Shown here: positions 24,151 to 36,229 of the stretch, piece after piece
Numbering within the stretch: position 1 is the first letter of the stretch
Layout of the letters: each line of letters starts with the position of its first letter
Source of the DNA: Jaltomata sinuosa
Taxonomy: Eukaryota; Streptophyta; Magnoliopsida; Solanales; Solanaceae
NCBI GenBank assembly: GCA_003996215.1
Contig: QJPP01007587.1
Span: 124,001-188,000 of the forward strand
Direction: 5' to 3'
Length of the DNA: 64,000 bases
The notes under the pieces: model-generated
Seen by the model: the letters and a program-made list of their open reading frames with translations, nothing else
What the model was told of the DNA's origin: nothing
The model's database searches: none
Position numbers and translations under genes: made by a program

Positions 24151-24166
24151 ATATATATATATATAT
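24079..24166. repeat. (AT)n microsatellite
   Basis: About 88 bp of AT repeat with a short GTATGTAT interruption, inside the fold-back element. Confidence 0.95.
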
Positions 24167-24492
24167 TGGTGTGTAATTGTATGATATGATAAAATATAAT
24201 ATAATAATGATAAAAGAATAAAAATGGAGAGATTAAATTGCAAATAAAATTTAAATAATAAAATTCTCTTTGTTATAAATTTTTGTCTATATCAACCTTA
24301 CATATTTATTTGAATATTTTTATGAAAAATTACTTGCTTAAAATTTCCATTTAACTTACTTAGGGATTTTAGTAATTCCCGGACAATAATTACCTACATA
24401 TTTTTCATTGAATTTTATTTGGTAGAAAAATTTACAAAAAATTAGATTATTTGTAAACTTTCTTTTGTATAATCTCCAAATAAATTTTCATG

Positions 24493-24493
<1 letters not shown>

Positions 24494-24551
<58 letters not shown>
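24494..24551. repeat. (AT)n microsatellite
   Basis: About 58 bp of AT repeat directly before the third arm copy of the fold-back element. Confidence 0.95.
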
Positions 24552-24554
<3 letters not shown>

Positions 24555-25102
24555 TGATGAGTTAAATATGTTTATTTTTAAAAAAATGATGGTTTAATGA
24601 CATGGCGTGTCAACTAGGAGAAGAAAACTTTTGAGGTATTTAATAATTTTTGACAAAAATAGTGATAGTTGAGTGATATTATTGTCTTTTTAAAAAACAT
24701 AAAAGTAATTTGTGTAGGCAATTCTCAAAATATGAGTGACTATTTAGGAAAATAACTCTAGAAAAAAAATATAAAGTTTAAATACCGGAAATGATTCCTA
24801 AGTATGAAAATTCCTTCTTCATAAACTAATGTATTTTTTTATAAAAAAAATAAATAAATAAGATTACAACTTTGGTTAAATGAGTTTGATGAGTTGAATA
24901 GGTTTATTAATTTTTAAGAAATGAACTTTAATGAATAATGACATGACATGCCAACTAGGATAGAAGGATGCTTTTGAGGTGTTTAGTATTTTTTGGGAAA
25001 AATAGTGATAGTTGAGTGATATTTTGATCCTAAATGAAACAAAAGTGATATTTGAAGGCAATTCTCAAAACTTGGGTGATAATTCAAGGAATTAACTCTA
25101 GA

Positions 25103-25293
25103 TACTCTCTTTCTTTCAATTTGTTTGTCTTACTTTCTTTTTCTAATCCGCTTAAAAAAAAGATTTTTTCCTTTTTTTTTACCACAAGATTAAAAGACAT
25201 TTAGGTACATTTGACATCTTTAATTGAATACCATATTACTTTCTTAAATTTATCAAGTCAAAATAGGACAAACAAATTGAAATAGGGAGAGTA
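25103..25293. mobile_element. Stowaway-like MITE 1
   Basis: About 190 bp starting CTCTCTTTCTTTCAATTTG after a TA and ending CAAATTGAAATAGGGAGAG before a TA. The terminal inverted repeats, TA target site and size fit Tc1/mariner-derived MITEs. Non-coding. Confidence 0.75.
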
Positions 25294-25349
25294 AACTTGG
25301 CAATTATTTGTTTGGCTCTCGGAACAACATTGAGATTAAGAAAAAAACT

Positions 25350-25600
25350 TACTCTCTCCATTTTAATTTGTTTATCCTACTTTCCTTTTTAGTCCATTTC
25401 AAAGAAAATGTCTCTTTCTTTTTTTGACAACGGTTTAATTCCAGCTTTCCACAAGACATGCTTAAGACCAAAGATCAAAAAATATTTTGGTACATTTGAC
25501 ATATCTTTAATTTAAGACCACAAGATTCTAAAGTTTCTTTACTTTCTTAAATTTTGTGTCAAGTCAAAAATAGTACAAACAAATTGAATCGAAAGGAGTA
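25350..25600. mobile_element. Stowaway-like MITE 2
   Basis: About 250 bp between TA dinucleotides, starting CTCTCTCCATTTTAATTTG and ending CAAATTGAATCGAAAGGAG. Related to the previous MITE but larger; the internal sequences differ. Confidence 0.7.
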
Positions 25601-25719
25601 TAAGAACTCGATATTTACTCCAACCAATAAAAGCAAGCCATTTGTTTTATAGATGTAGGTTTCTCATTTAACCGTGGTTAAGTGTATGTATCCTCAATTT
25701 AGTTTTCACCTCTTAAGGT

Positions 25720-26095
25720 TACAACAACAACAACATACCCAGTATATTCCACAAAGTGAGGTCTGGAGAGGATAGAGTATACGCAGTCCGTGCCACTACC
25801 TCAGAAGTGAGGTAGAGAGGCTGTTTTCGAAGACCCACGACTCAGGACAAAAACAGTCTAGAAAAGGACAATAATATAAAAACAAGAAATAATAGGTAGT
25901 AACAAAATAACAGATAGTATCATAAATAAGACTACCACAAAATAATACTACAATTCATCTACTCGGAACAACAAACATCACCAAACTCCATAAACCAGAT
26001 ACTACAAGCGTAGCACTACGACTACTAGCATGGACCTCAAAACAAAGCACACCTACCTACTAGCATGGGCGCATCCCTTCCTACTAACCGTCTAC
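25720..26095 (-). mobile_element. TS-type SINE (25720-25850) with adjoining Solanaceae repeat
   Basis: On the minus strand, 25850-25720 reads as a SINE. A tRNA-like 5' part (GGGTCTTCGAAAACAGCC, A-box like) is followed by CTCTACCTCACTTCTGAGG, a CCAGACCTCACTTTGTGG segment, CTGGGTATG and a TTG tail. On the far side, 25851-26095 has phrases (AAGAAATAATAGGTAG, CTACGACTACTAGCATGG) often seen beside this SINE, so the repeat may extend to about 26095. Confidence 0.7.
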
Positions 26096-26097
26096 CC

Positions 26098-27046
26098 TTA
26101 TTTTAAAGAGTAACATATTCTCTTAAAGAGGCATCTCGAATATACTATAAAATCTTGGGTATTCATAAAGAGATGAAGATGTAAGCAGACTCTTCTTGAC
26201 CATCAAATACTTCAAGAAGATCCATAAAATTCTTCTTTCATGGAGATCAATAAATCTCAAGGAGATCCAAATCATCCTACATTCGAGAAATATGTTACTA
26301 ACAATCCTCGAATCACGAAGAAAATTCAGAGAGAAGAATCAAGGGAACAAACAAAATTGTACCAATATTGTTTATCAATAAAATTATGCTTCTTCATATT
26401 TTATTTGTGATTACAATTATTTTCTATTATATTAAAATTTATTGCAAACAAATTGACAAACCCAGTGGGACCAAATCTGTCCTTCATCTCTTCTCTCACA
26501 AATCAAATTTGCAAATCTTGAGCCACAAAATCGCAAAGATTAGAGTTTCATTTTTATGGGTACTTCAAGTATCGTCTATGAGTTTCATCAAGCCTACACT
26601 CCAACAAGCCTTGAAGCATGGGATATTTGTAGACATCAAAAATTTATGGGACTCTACAAGACGAGTCCAATCCTATTAGGTTTCATGGAAGTTACTCTAC
26701 CTGAAATCCTAGCTTGGAGGCTACTCTACCACAAGCCTTAAATCACGCCTATTTAAAGAGAGTATATTCCCTTAAAGAGGCATCTCGAATATCCCATAAA
26801 ATCTTGGGTATTCATAAAGGCATGAAGATGTGAGCAGAATCTTCTTGACCATCAAATACTTCAAGAAGATCCACAAAATCCTTCTTTTATGGAGATCAAA
26901 TAAATTTCAAGGAGGTCCAAATCATCTTACATTCGATAAGTACGCTACTAACAGCACTCATATCATGAAGAAAATTGAGAGAGAAAAATTAAGGGAACAA
27001 ATAAAATTATACCCACATTATTTATTAATAAAGTTATGTTTCTTCA
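26098..27046 (+). mobile_element. TRIM-like element (paired short LTRs)
   Basis: 26098-26396 and 26749-27046 are direct repeats of about 298 bp containing CTTAAAGAGGCATCTCGAAT and ending TTCTTCA. Between them is 350 bp with no coding capacity. TTGACAAACCCAGTGGGACC near 26450 looks like a primer site; if so the first LTR may extend to about 26440 and the second was cut short where the LINE begins. Short LTRs with a tiny interior fit a TRIM. Orientation is tentative. Confidence 0.55.
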
Positions 27047-29705
27047 GTGACCCAGATGGTTTCTGAGGTCAATTCTTTCAGTGTTACTGGAACATTATAA
27101 AAAATGATGTGACCAATATAGTAAGAACCTTATTCTGTGGTCAGAAACTACCAAGGTTCATAACACACATTAACCTAATGCTTATACCACAAAAAGAGAA
27201 GATTAGTAACTTCACAGACTTAAGATCCCTAATTCTGAGTATTTTTATTAATAATATCATATCCAGAGTGTTACATAAGAGGTTAGTAACAGTGCTGTCA
27301 GAACTCATCTCAAGAAATCAAATAGGTTTTGTCAAAGAAAGAAGCATCTCTAAGAATGTGTTATTGGCTCAATAAATTATAAGAGACATTAATAAAAGAA
27401 ATAAGATTTACAATGTGATGGTTAAAGTGGAAACGGCAAAAGCTTATGATAAAGTCTCTTGAATTTCTTGGCTAAGGTATTAAAAAAGTTTGACTTTTAA
27501 AAAAATCATTATTGATATGATGTGGAGGATGGTGTCGAATAATTGATATTCTATACTAGTTAATGGGTAATTTTTTGGGTTCTTTCGAGGCTGAAATAAG
27601 GTGACCTTCTATCCCCGCCTATTCACTATTGCAACAGAAATTTTGGTAAGAGGACTAAATAATCTACATGAAGACAGTGAATACAAGAGTTATGGACTTT
27701 TCAAGTTGAGTCCAGACATCCAACCATCTTTCCTATGCTGATGATATCATACTTTTTTATTCAGAACACTGAAATCTATGAAAAAAAATAATGTCATTTT
27801 TAAGGGACTATGAGAAGGTATCTGAACAGCTTATCAATAAGACAGAGTTCTATCTACTGCCATGAGAAAGTTCCTGTGACAGTTTGTAACAAGATCAGAA
27901 AGATCAATAGAGTTAAACAAGGATCTTGTCCTTTGACATATTTAGGATGCCCAATTTTCTATGAAAGAAAGAAGAGGGCTCACTTGAAGACTTGTTGAAG
28001 GAAGTGATGAAAAGAATTATGTCTTGACATAATAGACTCATATTTTTTGGTGAAAGGTATATACTAATCTTACATGTGTTGCAATCTATGCATGTCAATC
28101 TATTTTCAGCCATGAACCCCCATTCAGGGTCATTGATCAACTCTATAAGATATTTGTCAAATTTTATTGGAGTAACATAGCTGGTATAAAAGGTAAATGT
28201 TTGCTTGAGATAAGTTGTTTTAAGCAATAAGAGAGGGAGACTTGGATTTTAGATCACTACATGATGTATTAAGGGCTCTTTTTGCTAACTTTGGAGGAAT
28301 TTCATATACTCCACTTCCTTATAAAAATCTTATATATGAAATAAATATTAGAAATACTTACATTCTACCATTGCTCAAGAAACATGTGCTTCACATGTTT
28401 GGAGAAAAATGATCACTATTAGAGAAGATGTAAAACATAATATTTGGTGACAACTAAAGTCAGACACATCTAGTCTCTGATTTGACAACTGGACAAGACA
28501 AGGAGATTTGTACCATGTGAAAAGGGGCAATACAGGAAAGGAGGATATTAAAAATTTATCTCTAAAGGAGAGTGGGATACATAAAAGCTGAGGGAGAATA
28601 TTTCTAACGAGATGACTGAGCACATCATTAAAAACAACAACCCCATACTCATAAACCACAATAATAATAAAGCTTGGTGAATGACAAACATCAAAGCCAT
28701 CTTCACAGTAAAGCCGACTTGGGAGATTATGAGACACAAATAGAAAAAAAGAAAAGTGTGATCATATTTGGGTAAAGAGATTGCCTTTTACAATCAACTT
28801 TTTTCATGGAGAGCTTGGAAGAGAAGGATGGACACATATGACAACTTGAAAAGAATAAAAATCAATGTTATGTCAAGGTGTTGGTGTTATGAGAATTACA
28901 ATTAGGAGACAATGTCTCATTTTTTTCTAATAGCTCCCATAGCTACTAAGTTATAAAAGTAATTTTCTTCATGTACAAATATCAATATAGAAGGATTGCA
29001 TCTGCAACAACTCATCATAAAGTGGTGAACCATGCATGTAGCCCCTAAATTGCAGCCTATCTACAGAGTAATATCAGCAATTATAATGTGGGAGTTATGA
29101 AAGAGGAGGAACTCAAGAAGACATAAAAGGGACATTACTTACAGAAGGATGATATACCAAATTCTGTGAACAATCTATCAACTAATCAAGGTTAACTATC
29201 CATGTTGACAGATATTCCAATAGAGTGATCTTATATGATGACAGTTCTGAACATCTACAAACCTAGACTACACTATGATACTATTAAATGGAGGATGCCA
29301 GAGGCAGACAAGCTAAAGTGTAACACAAATGCGCTAAGCAAAGGCAACTTATGTCAAAGCTCTTGTGGCTTCTATCTAAGAGATATTAGTAGTGATTTAA
29401 TGTATGCACATGCAAAGGATATAAAGATAACATTGAACATGAAAACTAAACCAATGATTATTTTAAAAGCTTTAAGGTATTATTTGACACAACATATACA
29501 AAATGTTCCTTGAAACTGACTCACTCATCTTAAGGAACATTCTACAAGATGTATGAAAAATACCTTTGAATCTAGCAGAGAAAGAGGAAGAAATCAAAGA
29601 CTTAATGTTAAGTTTCTGGCACAAATCAATCATATTTTCAGAAAAGGTAATCAACTATCTGATTTCTTAACTAATATAATTATAGAACAAAATCATCTAC
29701 TTTAA
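27047..29705 (+). pseudogene. L1-type LINE remnant (RT, C-terminal region, RNase H), 5'-truncated
   Basis: Plus-strand frames in order match a plant non-LTR retrotransposon ORF2. An RT start (27109-27375, with FITHINLMLIPQKEK and QIGFVKERSI) is followed by a YADD catalytic box intact in SYADDIILF (about 27733). TYLGCPIFYERKKRAH (about 27940) and the long C-terminal segment come next, then an RNase H-like piece (29235-29513, KCNTNALSKGN). The endonuclease domain is missing and many frameshifts and stops break the frame, so it is dead. It starts exactly at the end of the TRIM-like repeat. Confidence 0.85.
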
Positions 29706-30709
29706 TTTTCACACATTTCAAGACTTTTCAATCGTAGGAAGAAAAATCTTGAACATAGATAAGACACAAATTCGATCAATAAGGACAAAACATGCATGAT
29801 TAAATAACATTAAGCACGTAAAAGTTATAACATTAGTGAAAAGAGAGAGGAGAACACACAATATAATATTTATATAAAAGTATATCTCATTGACATAGGC
29901 ATTACAATTGTGTAGAAGTTAGCTAGGCTAAACTATTTTAACTATCAAAAAATGACTTTAACAAAAATAAAAAGTAAGAGGATCAAATTGAGACTTCAAT
30001 ACCTTAGACCAACTAAAAACTTTAACGGGGCAGTGAGAGCTCACTTTTCACACCAACCTCAGTTGACCAAGCACAAAAATAATACAAAATCACCAGGGAA
30101 AGATCTTGATAAAGTAAAAGAGGAAAAAGAGAAGGGATAATTATAAAGGAGATTTCTACAAAGAGTCATGACAGTAATCTTTTTCAGATCTATGGAGAGA
30201 TGGATCAACACCCAACCACCTAGAAACACAACAGAGAACAAAAAGGAACAGAAAAAAAGAAGATAAGACATGGAAAGAACACTCAAGCTCAGTCAAAATA
30301 GGAAGAACACCTACAACTACTTACTTTGAAAATGTGAAGACTCAAAACAGATAAGATCAGTAGCACTATACGGCTCAAAGATGAAGATTACCTAAAGGAG
30401 GCGACGGTTCCGCTGACAAGCTTTAGTCAATATTTTTAAGAGCCTTCTGAATTCTTGGAGAAGATTGACGGCTACTCTTCTCATATAACTGTCAATCATT
30501 TAGATATAAAATATTTGGGATAAATTTATTTTAAATCAGACCATTCTAGCTGATTTTATTTGGGCCTCTTGGTCTGTTTTATCATTTATTTTAATTTTTA
30601 TTTATTAATAAAAAGGTTAAAGACCAAATTTTGGTTAAAAAATTATTTGGCAGAGTTTGATTTTTAAGTTTTTCATATAAATCGTGAAAAAAAATTATTT
30701 GCAAGATTT
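29706..30709. other. Intergenic sequence with gene-leader-like segment on minus strand
   Basis: No recognisable gene. On the minus strand, 30480-30390 is less AT-rich and ends in CTCCTTTAG|GTAATC, which looks like a leader exon with a donor, but nothing coding follows. Short frames at 29952-30140 and 30059-30286 are not convincing. Confidence 0.4.
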
Positions 30710-30800
30710 GCTTACACACTGCCCTTCCCATATCCTACTTGTTAGAACACACTAGTATGTTATTGTTGTTGTTGCTATTATTGTTGTTGTTGTTATTGTA
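30710..30800 (+). mobile_element. TS-type SINE, degenerate 3' fragment
   Basis: TTACACACTGCCCTTCCC, ACTTGTTAGAACACACTAG and a long TTG-rich tail match the 3' half of the TS-type SINE with several changes. Confidence 0.6.
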
Positions 30801-32685
30801 AGCTTCTCCAACATGTATTAAACTAGAAACGAAAGTTTCTGCAAGCACTGACTCAATATTTGAAAATAATTTACTTCATATCTAACATTTGATTAAATAA
30901 TTATTTCATGCTGAAATAAGATTTTTAAAATATTATCTTAGACAATAACCTATAAATTCATAGAATCTCTATATAAGCAATATAATTGAAAGTGGTAAGT
31001 TCAAAATATAAAAATAACATGTAATCACTTATAATTATATCAAATGCAAAATACAAAATAAGATGTAATCACTTATAGTTATATATTTCATATTTGATCA
31101 TATTTCGCGATAACTAAATCTCAAAAGATTATTTATGTGGTCTAAATAATAAGTCTGATTTTAATCAAATATTAGTACCAATTAAAATGAGGACCGTAGT
31201 ATATACTTAAATTCTAAGAACCTAATCAACAAGCTAGCATGACATTAGAATTATACTACAAGTACTATTTCAAAGAATATTAATCAGGATGATGAATCAA
31301 AAAAGTATAGAGATTATGTACAATTGCATAAGAAGTGCTTCAATTTTCTAAAAGAATGATTAAAAGAAACCACAAATAAAAGTATAAAAAGAGAGCATTT
31401 GATATTCTCAGAAGACTCCTTTTTTTTTATTGTAGTTCTCAAGTACTGTCAAACCTCGTTATAATAGTCATTCATTATAATAATATTTACTATAATGGCC
31501 TGATTTTCTCTAAAATAGATTTTTTCATGTTATATTACACTTCTTTATAACAACATTCTACCTATAATAATACTGACATAGAGATAAACTGGTACATCCA
31601 CTGATAACATCAGAGATCACCAAATCGAAGCCCAAGAAAAAAAATTAGGCGAGCACAGTAATATGATCAATATGGGAGCTGTCAACAAGAAACACCTTAG
31701 CTAGAGATCAGGCAAGAAAGAAGCAAGCACAAGAGAATGAGAAAGACGATTACCTTGACTCGTCGACAGGGAGAAAGTAACAAGATCGATGGATAGATGA
31801 GAGGAATCCAAAGAGACCACCGAAGAAATGTCTAGAACCTATGTTTTATTTTTTGAGATTTTTTAGTCTACTTTCCCTTTTTTTTCTATTTTAGTCTGAT
31901 AGATTTTTTAGCTTTCCTTTTGGGTCTGGGCCGATTTGGGCCAGATCATTGCATTTGTAGAATTTGTTTGATTTTTTAATAAATGGCCCACCAGATTAAA
32001 AAATTCTATTTAAAAAAAAAGACAATGACATCCATTACTCAAATATTGAATAATATTTTATAAAAAATATATTAGGTAAAAAATAAAATATTATAATATT
32101 TTTGATAATTATCATTAGTATCATGCACATAGTAAATTTTAAGTACGGTATTTAAAAGAAAAAAATTGTATTTAAATAGATATTGGTGTTTGTCCTTTTA
32201 CATACATACACTTTCTATTTTTTGGGTTAAATTGATTAACAAATACATTTCTATTTTTTGGTGCACAAAATCATTAAACTATTTTTTTACATACTATTAT
32301 TTATAACAGGTAAATCATATTTAAACTTCACATATCATATATATATATAAACAACACATCACTATAACAATTATAAAATATCTAACTTTAGACAAATAAT
32401 GTGAAGCAATTGTTTTCTATGAAAAGTGATAACGTTTTTTGCTGAAAAAAATTATAATACACGTGTTAATAGGAAAAAGCAAAGTATACTATTAAACTAA
32501 GTCATAGTTTACTATATAACTCAAATAACTTTTTATATTAACTAAAAAAAAAATTATACGATTTGGTGAAGTCATGTTCGTACCTTTTCACTATTTATAT
32601 AAAATAGAAAAATGTGCATTGTCATAAAAACTATTTCGTTTTTCTAGAATAGTATCATTGAGAAAACAATAACATATTAGATCAT
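30801..32685. other. AT-rich intergenic region
   Basis: No gene. 31445-31600 has the words CAAACCTCGTTATAATAG, ACTATAATGGCC and CTTTATAACAAC, a dispersed MITE-like pattern of Solanaceae, boundaries unclear. 31640-31830 is less AT-rich and on the minus strand contains GACGAGTCAAG|GTAATC, donor-like, without coding sequence following. Confidence 0.4.
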
Positions 32686-35284
32686 TGTCACGACCCGATT
32701 TCTCAGGCCATGATGGCACCTACAATTCTCCTCCCCCCTTCCCCCCTTCCCCTCCCGTAGACAAATCAATTCCCGTAGCCCAGAATGGTTAGTAATGGGT
32801 CACTAGAAAACTAAGCACGCGAAAGAGGCAATATAAGCGGAAGCAAGATAGTGAAGTAGAGAAATAGAACAAACGAAATACGTATACATAAAGAGAGAAA
32901 ACTAAATCCTCTCACGACCTAGTATCACAGTATAAGAGACGCTACAAAATATACAGAGTACAAGAGAGTACAAAATAAAAATATACAACTGCCTCTGAAT
33001 GACAAAAGAGTACATGGTACAAAGAAGAGATAAAAGTCAAGCCTCGATCGCCAGGAGCCCACCCTAAATCTCGGATGTCTGGAGGCACTACACGAGTCTG
33101 CGCGCGATCAACAGCCATAGCTCACACTAGGACCTGCACTAGAAGATGCAGAAGTATAGTATGAGCACCAATTGCAAAGTAACGCGTACCCAGTAGGCAT
33201 CATAGGACGACTGAGCGCATATAAGATATAAAAGCAGTATATAGCAGATATGAGAGAAAGTAGTCATAGAACAAATAGGGGAAGCACACGGAAACTAGCA
33301 CAGATAGGAGACAAGAAGAATACAAACATATCATGCTAGACACAGAAGAAATATATATCACAAAACACAGGTGGAAGGTTAGAGAACGCACCTGGATCCT
33401 TGCAACAACAATATACAGGAAGTTTAAGAAAAGGGTGGTATACCGGTAACCTCAAATAAAAAGGGAGGGAGGGAAGGCACTAAGTGTAAACATGCTTGAA
33501 ATACAACTCACAAGGTAAGGATGATCCACCAATAAATCACAAGTAGCTACAATATGGACAGGTACTACAACAGGAGTAAGTAAACTAATCTACCTACAGT
33601 CTCAACGGGTGCCCATACACCCGAGGGACATATACAAGTGAAAAAAATCCTCTGACATCCCATACTACCGGAGCGTACACTCAATAAATAACAAACAAGG
33701 GTGAAACTAAACACAAAATGCATGATATAGTATGATATGCTCAAAAGTGTCAGTGGTACCGTATGCACCTCCTCCGAGGCCCTTAGGCCCAGCAAGTAGG
33801 ACCCATGAAAGACATCTCCCGTATATCTCTACTACCCCGTATACCCCTCCTCCGGCACTCTCGACCTGCATCCCCTAGTCCAGATCGGCAAGGTCCATGG
33901 TGGTCTCAGCGACCACATACAACTCTCAATATCACAATAGCAGTTCCCAAACTCGAACTGAGTCTAAAATCAGTGGAAATAGTCAAGTCAAGCGCTCCGG
34001 CCCAGCCGAGCCTAGTATAGTTTCAAAATCAGTAGTAAATCATATCTAGCACTCTGGCCTAGACGAGTCTAGAATCAGTGTGAAAACCATTTCAAAACCA
34101 CTTTTACTCCAAGGAGATCCATATAATAGTTTAAATCCATTTATAGCTATTTTTATGGAAAACGAGCCCTCGAGGCCATGCAATGTTAGAATAATTGATG
34201 ATAACTTGGCCTGCAGCCATAGTAGTAGTAAATCAAATGCAGAAAACCCCTTTTGCATGATAATAATGATATGATCGCAACAATCAATAGCCCAAGGACG
34301 CACAATCAACCTACCATCCCTACACAGGCTCAATCCACTCTACAACATAGATAACCAGAACTATAATCGCAAATTGATGTCCAATACTCACAGACATTCT
34401 CATATATTTCACCATTTATGGTCCAGAGAGATAAACGAAGGCCACACGGGGCCACAAGGGTAATACTATACGATGAAATCAAATACTAAAGTGAACGTAT
34501 AAAATGAAATGGACAGAAAGAAAGCGTACAAGGTCTGGGGTGCCATCCTAGTAAACCTAATCCAAAGATGCTAAATAGTATAATTATAGCCTTTATACTC
34601 AAAATCTAAGGTAGGAAAGTCGTAACCTACCTGGCGTCCGATGAATAGTTGTTGTAAAGTCAAGGCCCAAGCCTGAATTGCTCCGAGAAGCTTCAAAAAG
34701 CTAACACATTATCAAGAAGGCAATCTACGTGTTAAAATAAAGCTAATGATACCCATATTGCTACAAGTTTAGCCGGGTCAAAATCTGGGTTCAAAATGGT
34801 CCCGCAACCCAAAACTGAAAATGAAAAATATACAATGACCCCAATGCTACCAAGAACTCATACCCCAAAATTGGACACAATTCGGGCAAGGAAAGGGCCT
34901 AAAACAGCCCAAAAGAGAAGAGGGAGATAACATGCGAAAACTTTAACATAATTCGGAATGAAAATGGAGAATTACATACCACGGACGGAGGGGATAAGGT
35001 CCACGAGGTGAAATCCGTGCCTCAACGAACAACTAGACCCAACAATCAGCTACAAAAAGGGAGACAACCCCAAGCTAAGTCAAAAAGGCTTTAATGAAGT
35101 TTTGCCATAGCTAAGAAGAAGAAATTTGGGGAAGAGGACTTACCAACAAAGAGAGAAACGAGAATGTCTACCAATTGATGAATTTCCAATACTAGGAACT
35201 GATTTAGAGCAACTTTAGGGAGAGGGGAATTGTTTTGGAGTGAGAGGAAATGAGAGAAGGTGGCTGAAAATTTGAGGAGAAAGT

Positions 35285-35292
35285 TATTTATA
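35285..35292 (-). promoter_or_regulatory. TATA box of element B 3' LTR
   Basis: Plus strand TATTTATA gives TATAAATA on the element strand, followed by C/T-rich leader-like sequence. The palindrome array begins about 37 bp upstream. Confidence 0.65.
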
Positions 35293-35328
35293 CCGCAGGT
35301 TGTAGACCAGCATTATTGTGGTGGCCTG

Positions 35329-35532
35329 GCGCGATCGCGCTAAAGGGGCAGGAGGAGCACTAGCGCGATCGCGCTATCCTAGCACGATTGCACTGAAGGA
35401 GCAACAGGGAACCTGCGCGATCGCAGTGCCTCGACGCGATGGTGTTGAAGAGGGAAAGCGCTAAGGGCGCGATGGTGGTGCTCTAGCGCGATCGCGATGG
35501 CGGTGCTCTAGTGCGATCGTACTGAGCACAGC
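35329..35532. promoter_or_regulatory. Palindrome array GCGCGATCGCGC in element B left LTR
   Basis: Perfect AGCGCGATCGCGCT and partial versions (GCACGATTGCAC, GCGCGATCGCAG, GTGCGATCGTAC) recur about every 20-40 bp, with arms changing but dyad form partly kept. In element orientation they lie directly upstream of the TATA box. Regulatory role inferred. Confidence 0.6.
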
Positions 35533-36229
35533 AAATGAGCACTGCTTTGCTGCAAAAATACTAGCAACATGATATAATCCCATGGGAGGTTCCGAGCACA
35601 ATCAAAACCCGATACTCACAAACCAAATATGCAACTAGTGCGAAAATAACATTCCAGACTCAACGGAATCGACGAAACTTCCATACGAGGTCGTTTTGAA
35701 GGAATGTGATCAAAGTCAACACTTGTGATTTCCAACCAAACACCCAAAATGAGACCGACTCACCTGGGACCCGAACCAACCACCTATCTAACCCAAACTT
35801 GCTATTCTGGAGCTGATGGAATTGTCAGATTTCAAATTCGACACTCCGATCATCGAAAGTTGACCAAAGTCAAACTTCTAACTCCAATTGGACTGAAATC
35901 TCAACAAGTGAGATAAAATCATACCGGAAGTTCTCGGGCCCCGACTAAAGTTCTAACTAGACCAAAATTTATATTCCATAGCTAATAAAACTATCAGAAT
36001 TCAATTCTGAGCTACTAAGAATTTTGACTGAAGTCAATGATTTCCTAAGTTTAAGCTCTAAAACACGGAAATGGTCATAACGACCTAACGAACAGCCAGG
36101 GAACTGAACCACCTATTACAACAAGCCATAAATGACTTGGGTCCACTACAAAAATTCTTTAACAGTACAAAGAAAGCAAAAATGTGGGAATGACTAGAAG
36201 GATTATTACATCATCCACTACTAAAAAGG

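Larger units (their letters stand above)
23627..25098. mobile_element. Fold-back (long inverted repeat) element
   Basis: Arms 23627-23857 and 24876-25098 are reverse complements at high identity, starting GAGTTAAT and ending ATTAACTC. A third, more diverged copy in right-arm orientation lies at 24551-24760. The interior is AT-rich with two (AT)n tracts and no coding capacity. ATACTC flanks both ends, though displaced by 3 bases on the right, so the target duplication is tentative. The long arms suggest a MULE-type or fold-back non-autonomous element. Confidence 0.75.
32686..36210 (-). repeat. Element B 3' LTR (left copy, 3525 bp)
   Basis: Starts TGTCACGACCCG, ends TTATTACA. Carries a C-rich expansion (32722-32757) absent from the other copy, the shared block AGTAGGCATCATAGGACGAC near 33191, a TATA box and the GCGCGATCGCGC array. 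The short open frames inside it (for example 33565-33795) are non-coding. Confidence 0.88.

Noticed and set aside
28375..28739. Two overlapping minus-strand frames of 120 and 63 codons
   Set aside because: They are the reverse of decayed LINE coding sequence on the plus strand.
35329..35532. Palindrome arrays as terminators or riboswitches
   Set aside because: They lie upstream of TATA boxes in LTRs, no U-tract follows, and the setting is eukaryotic.
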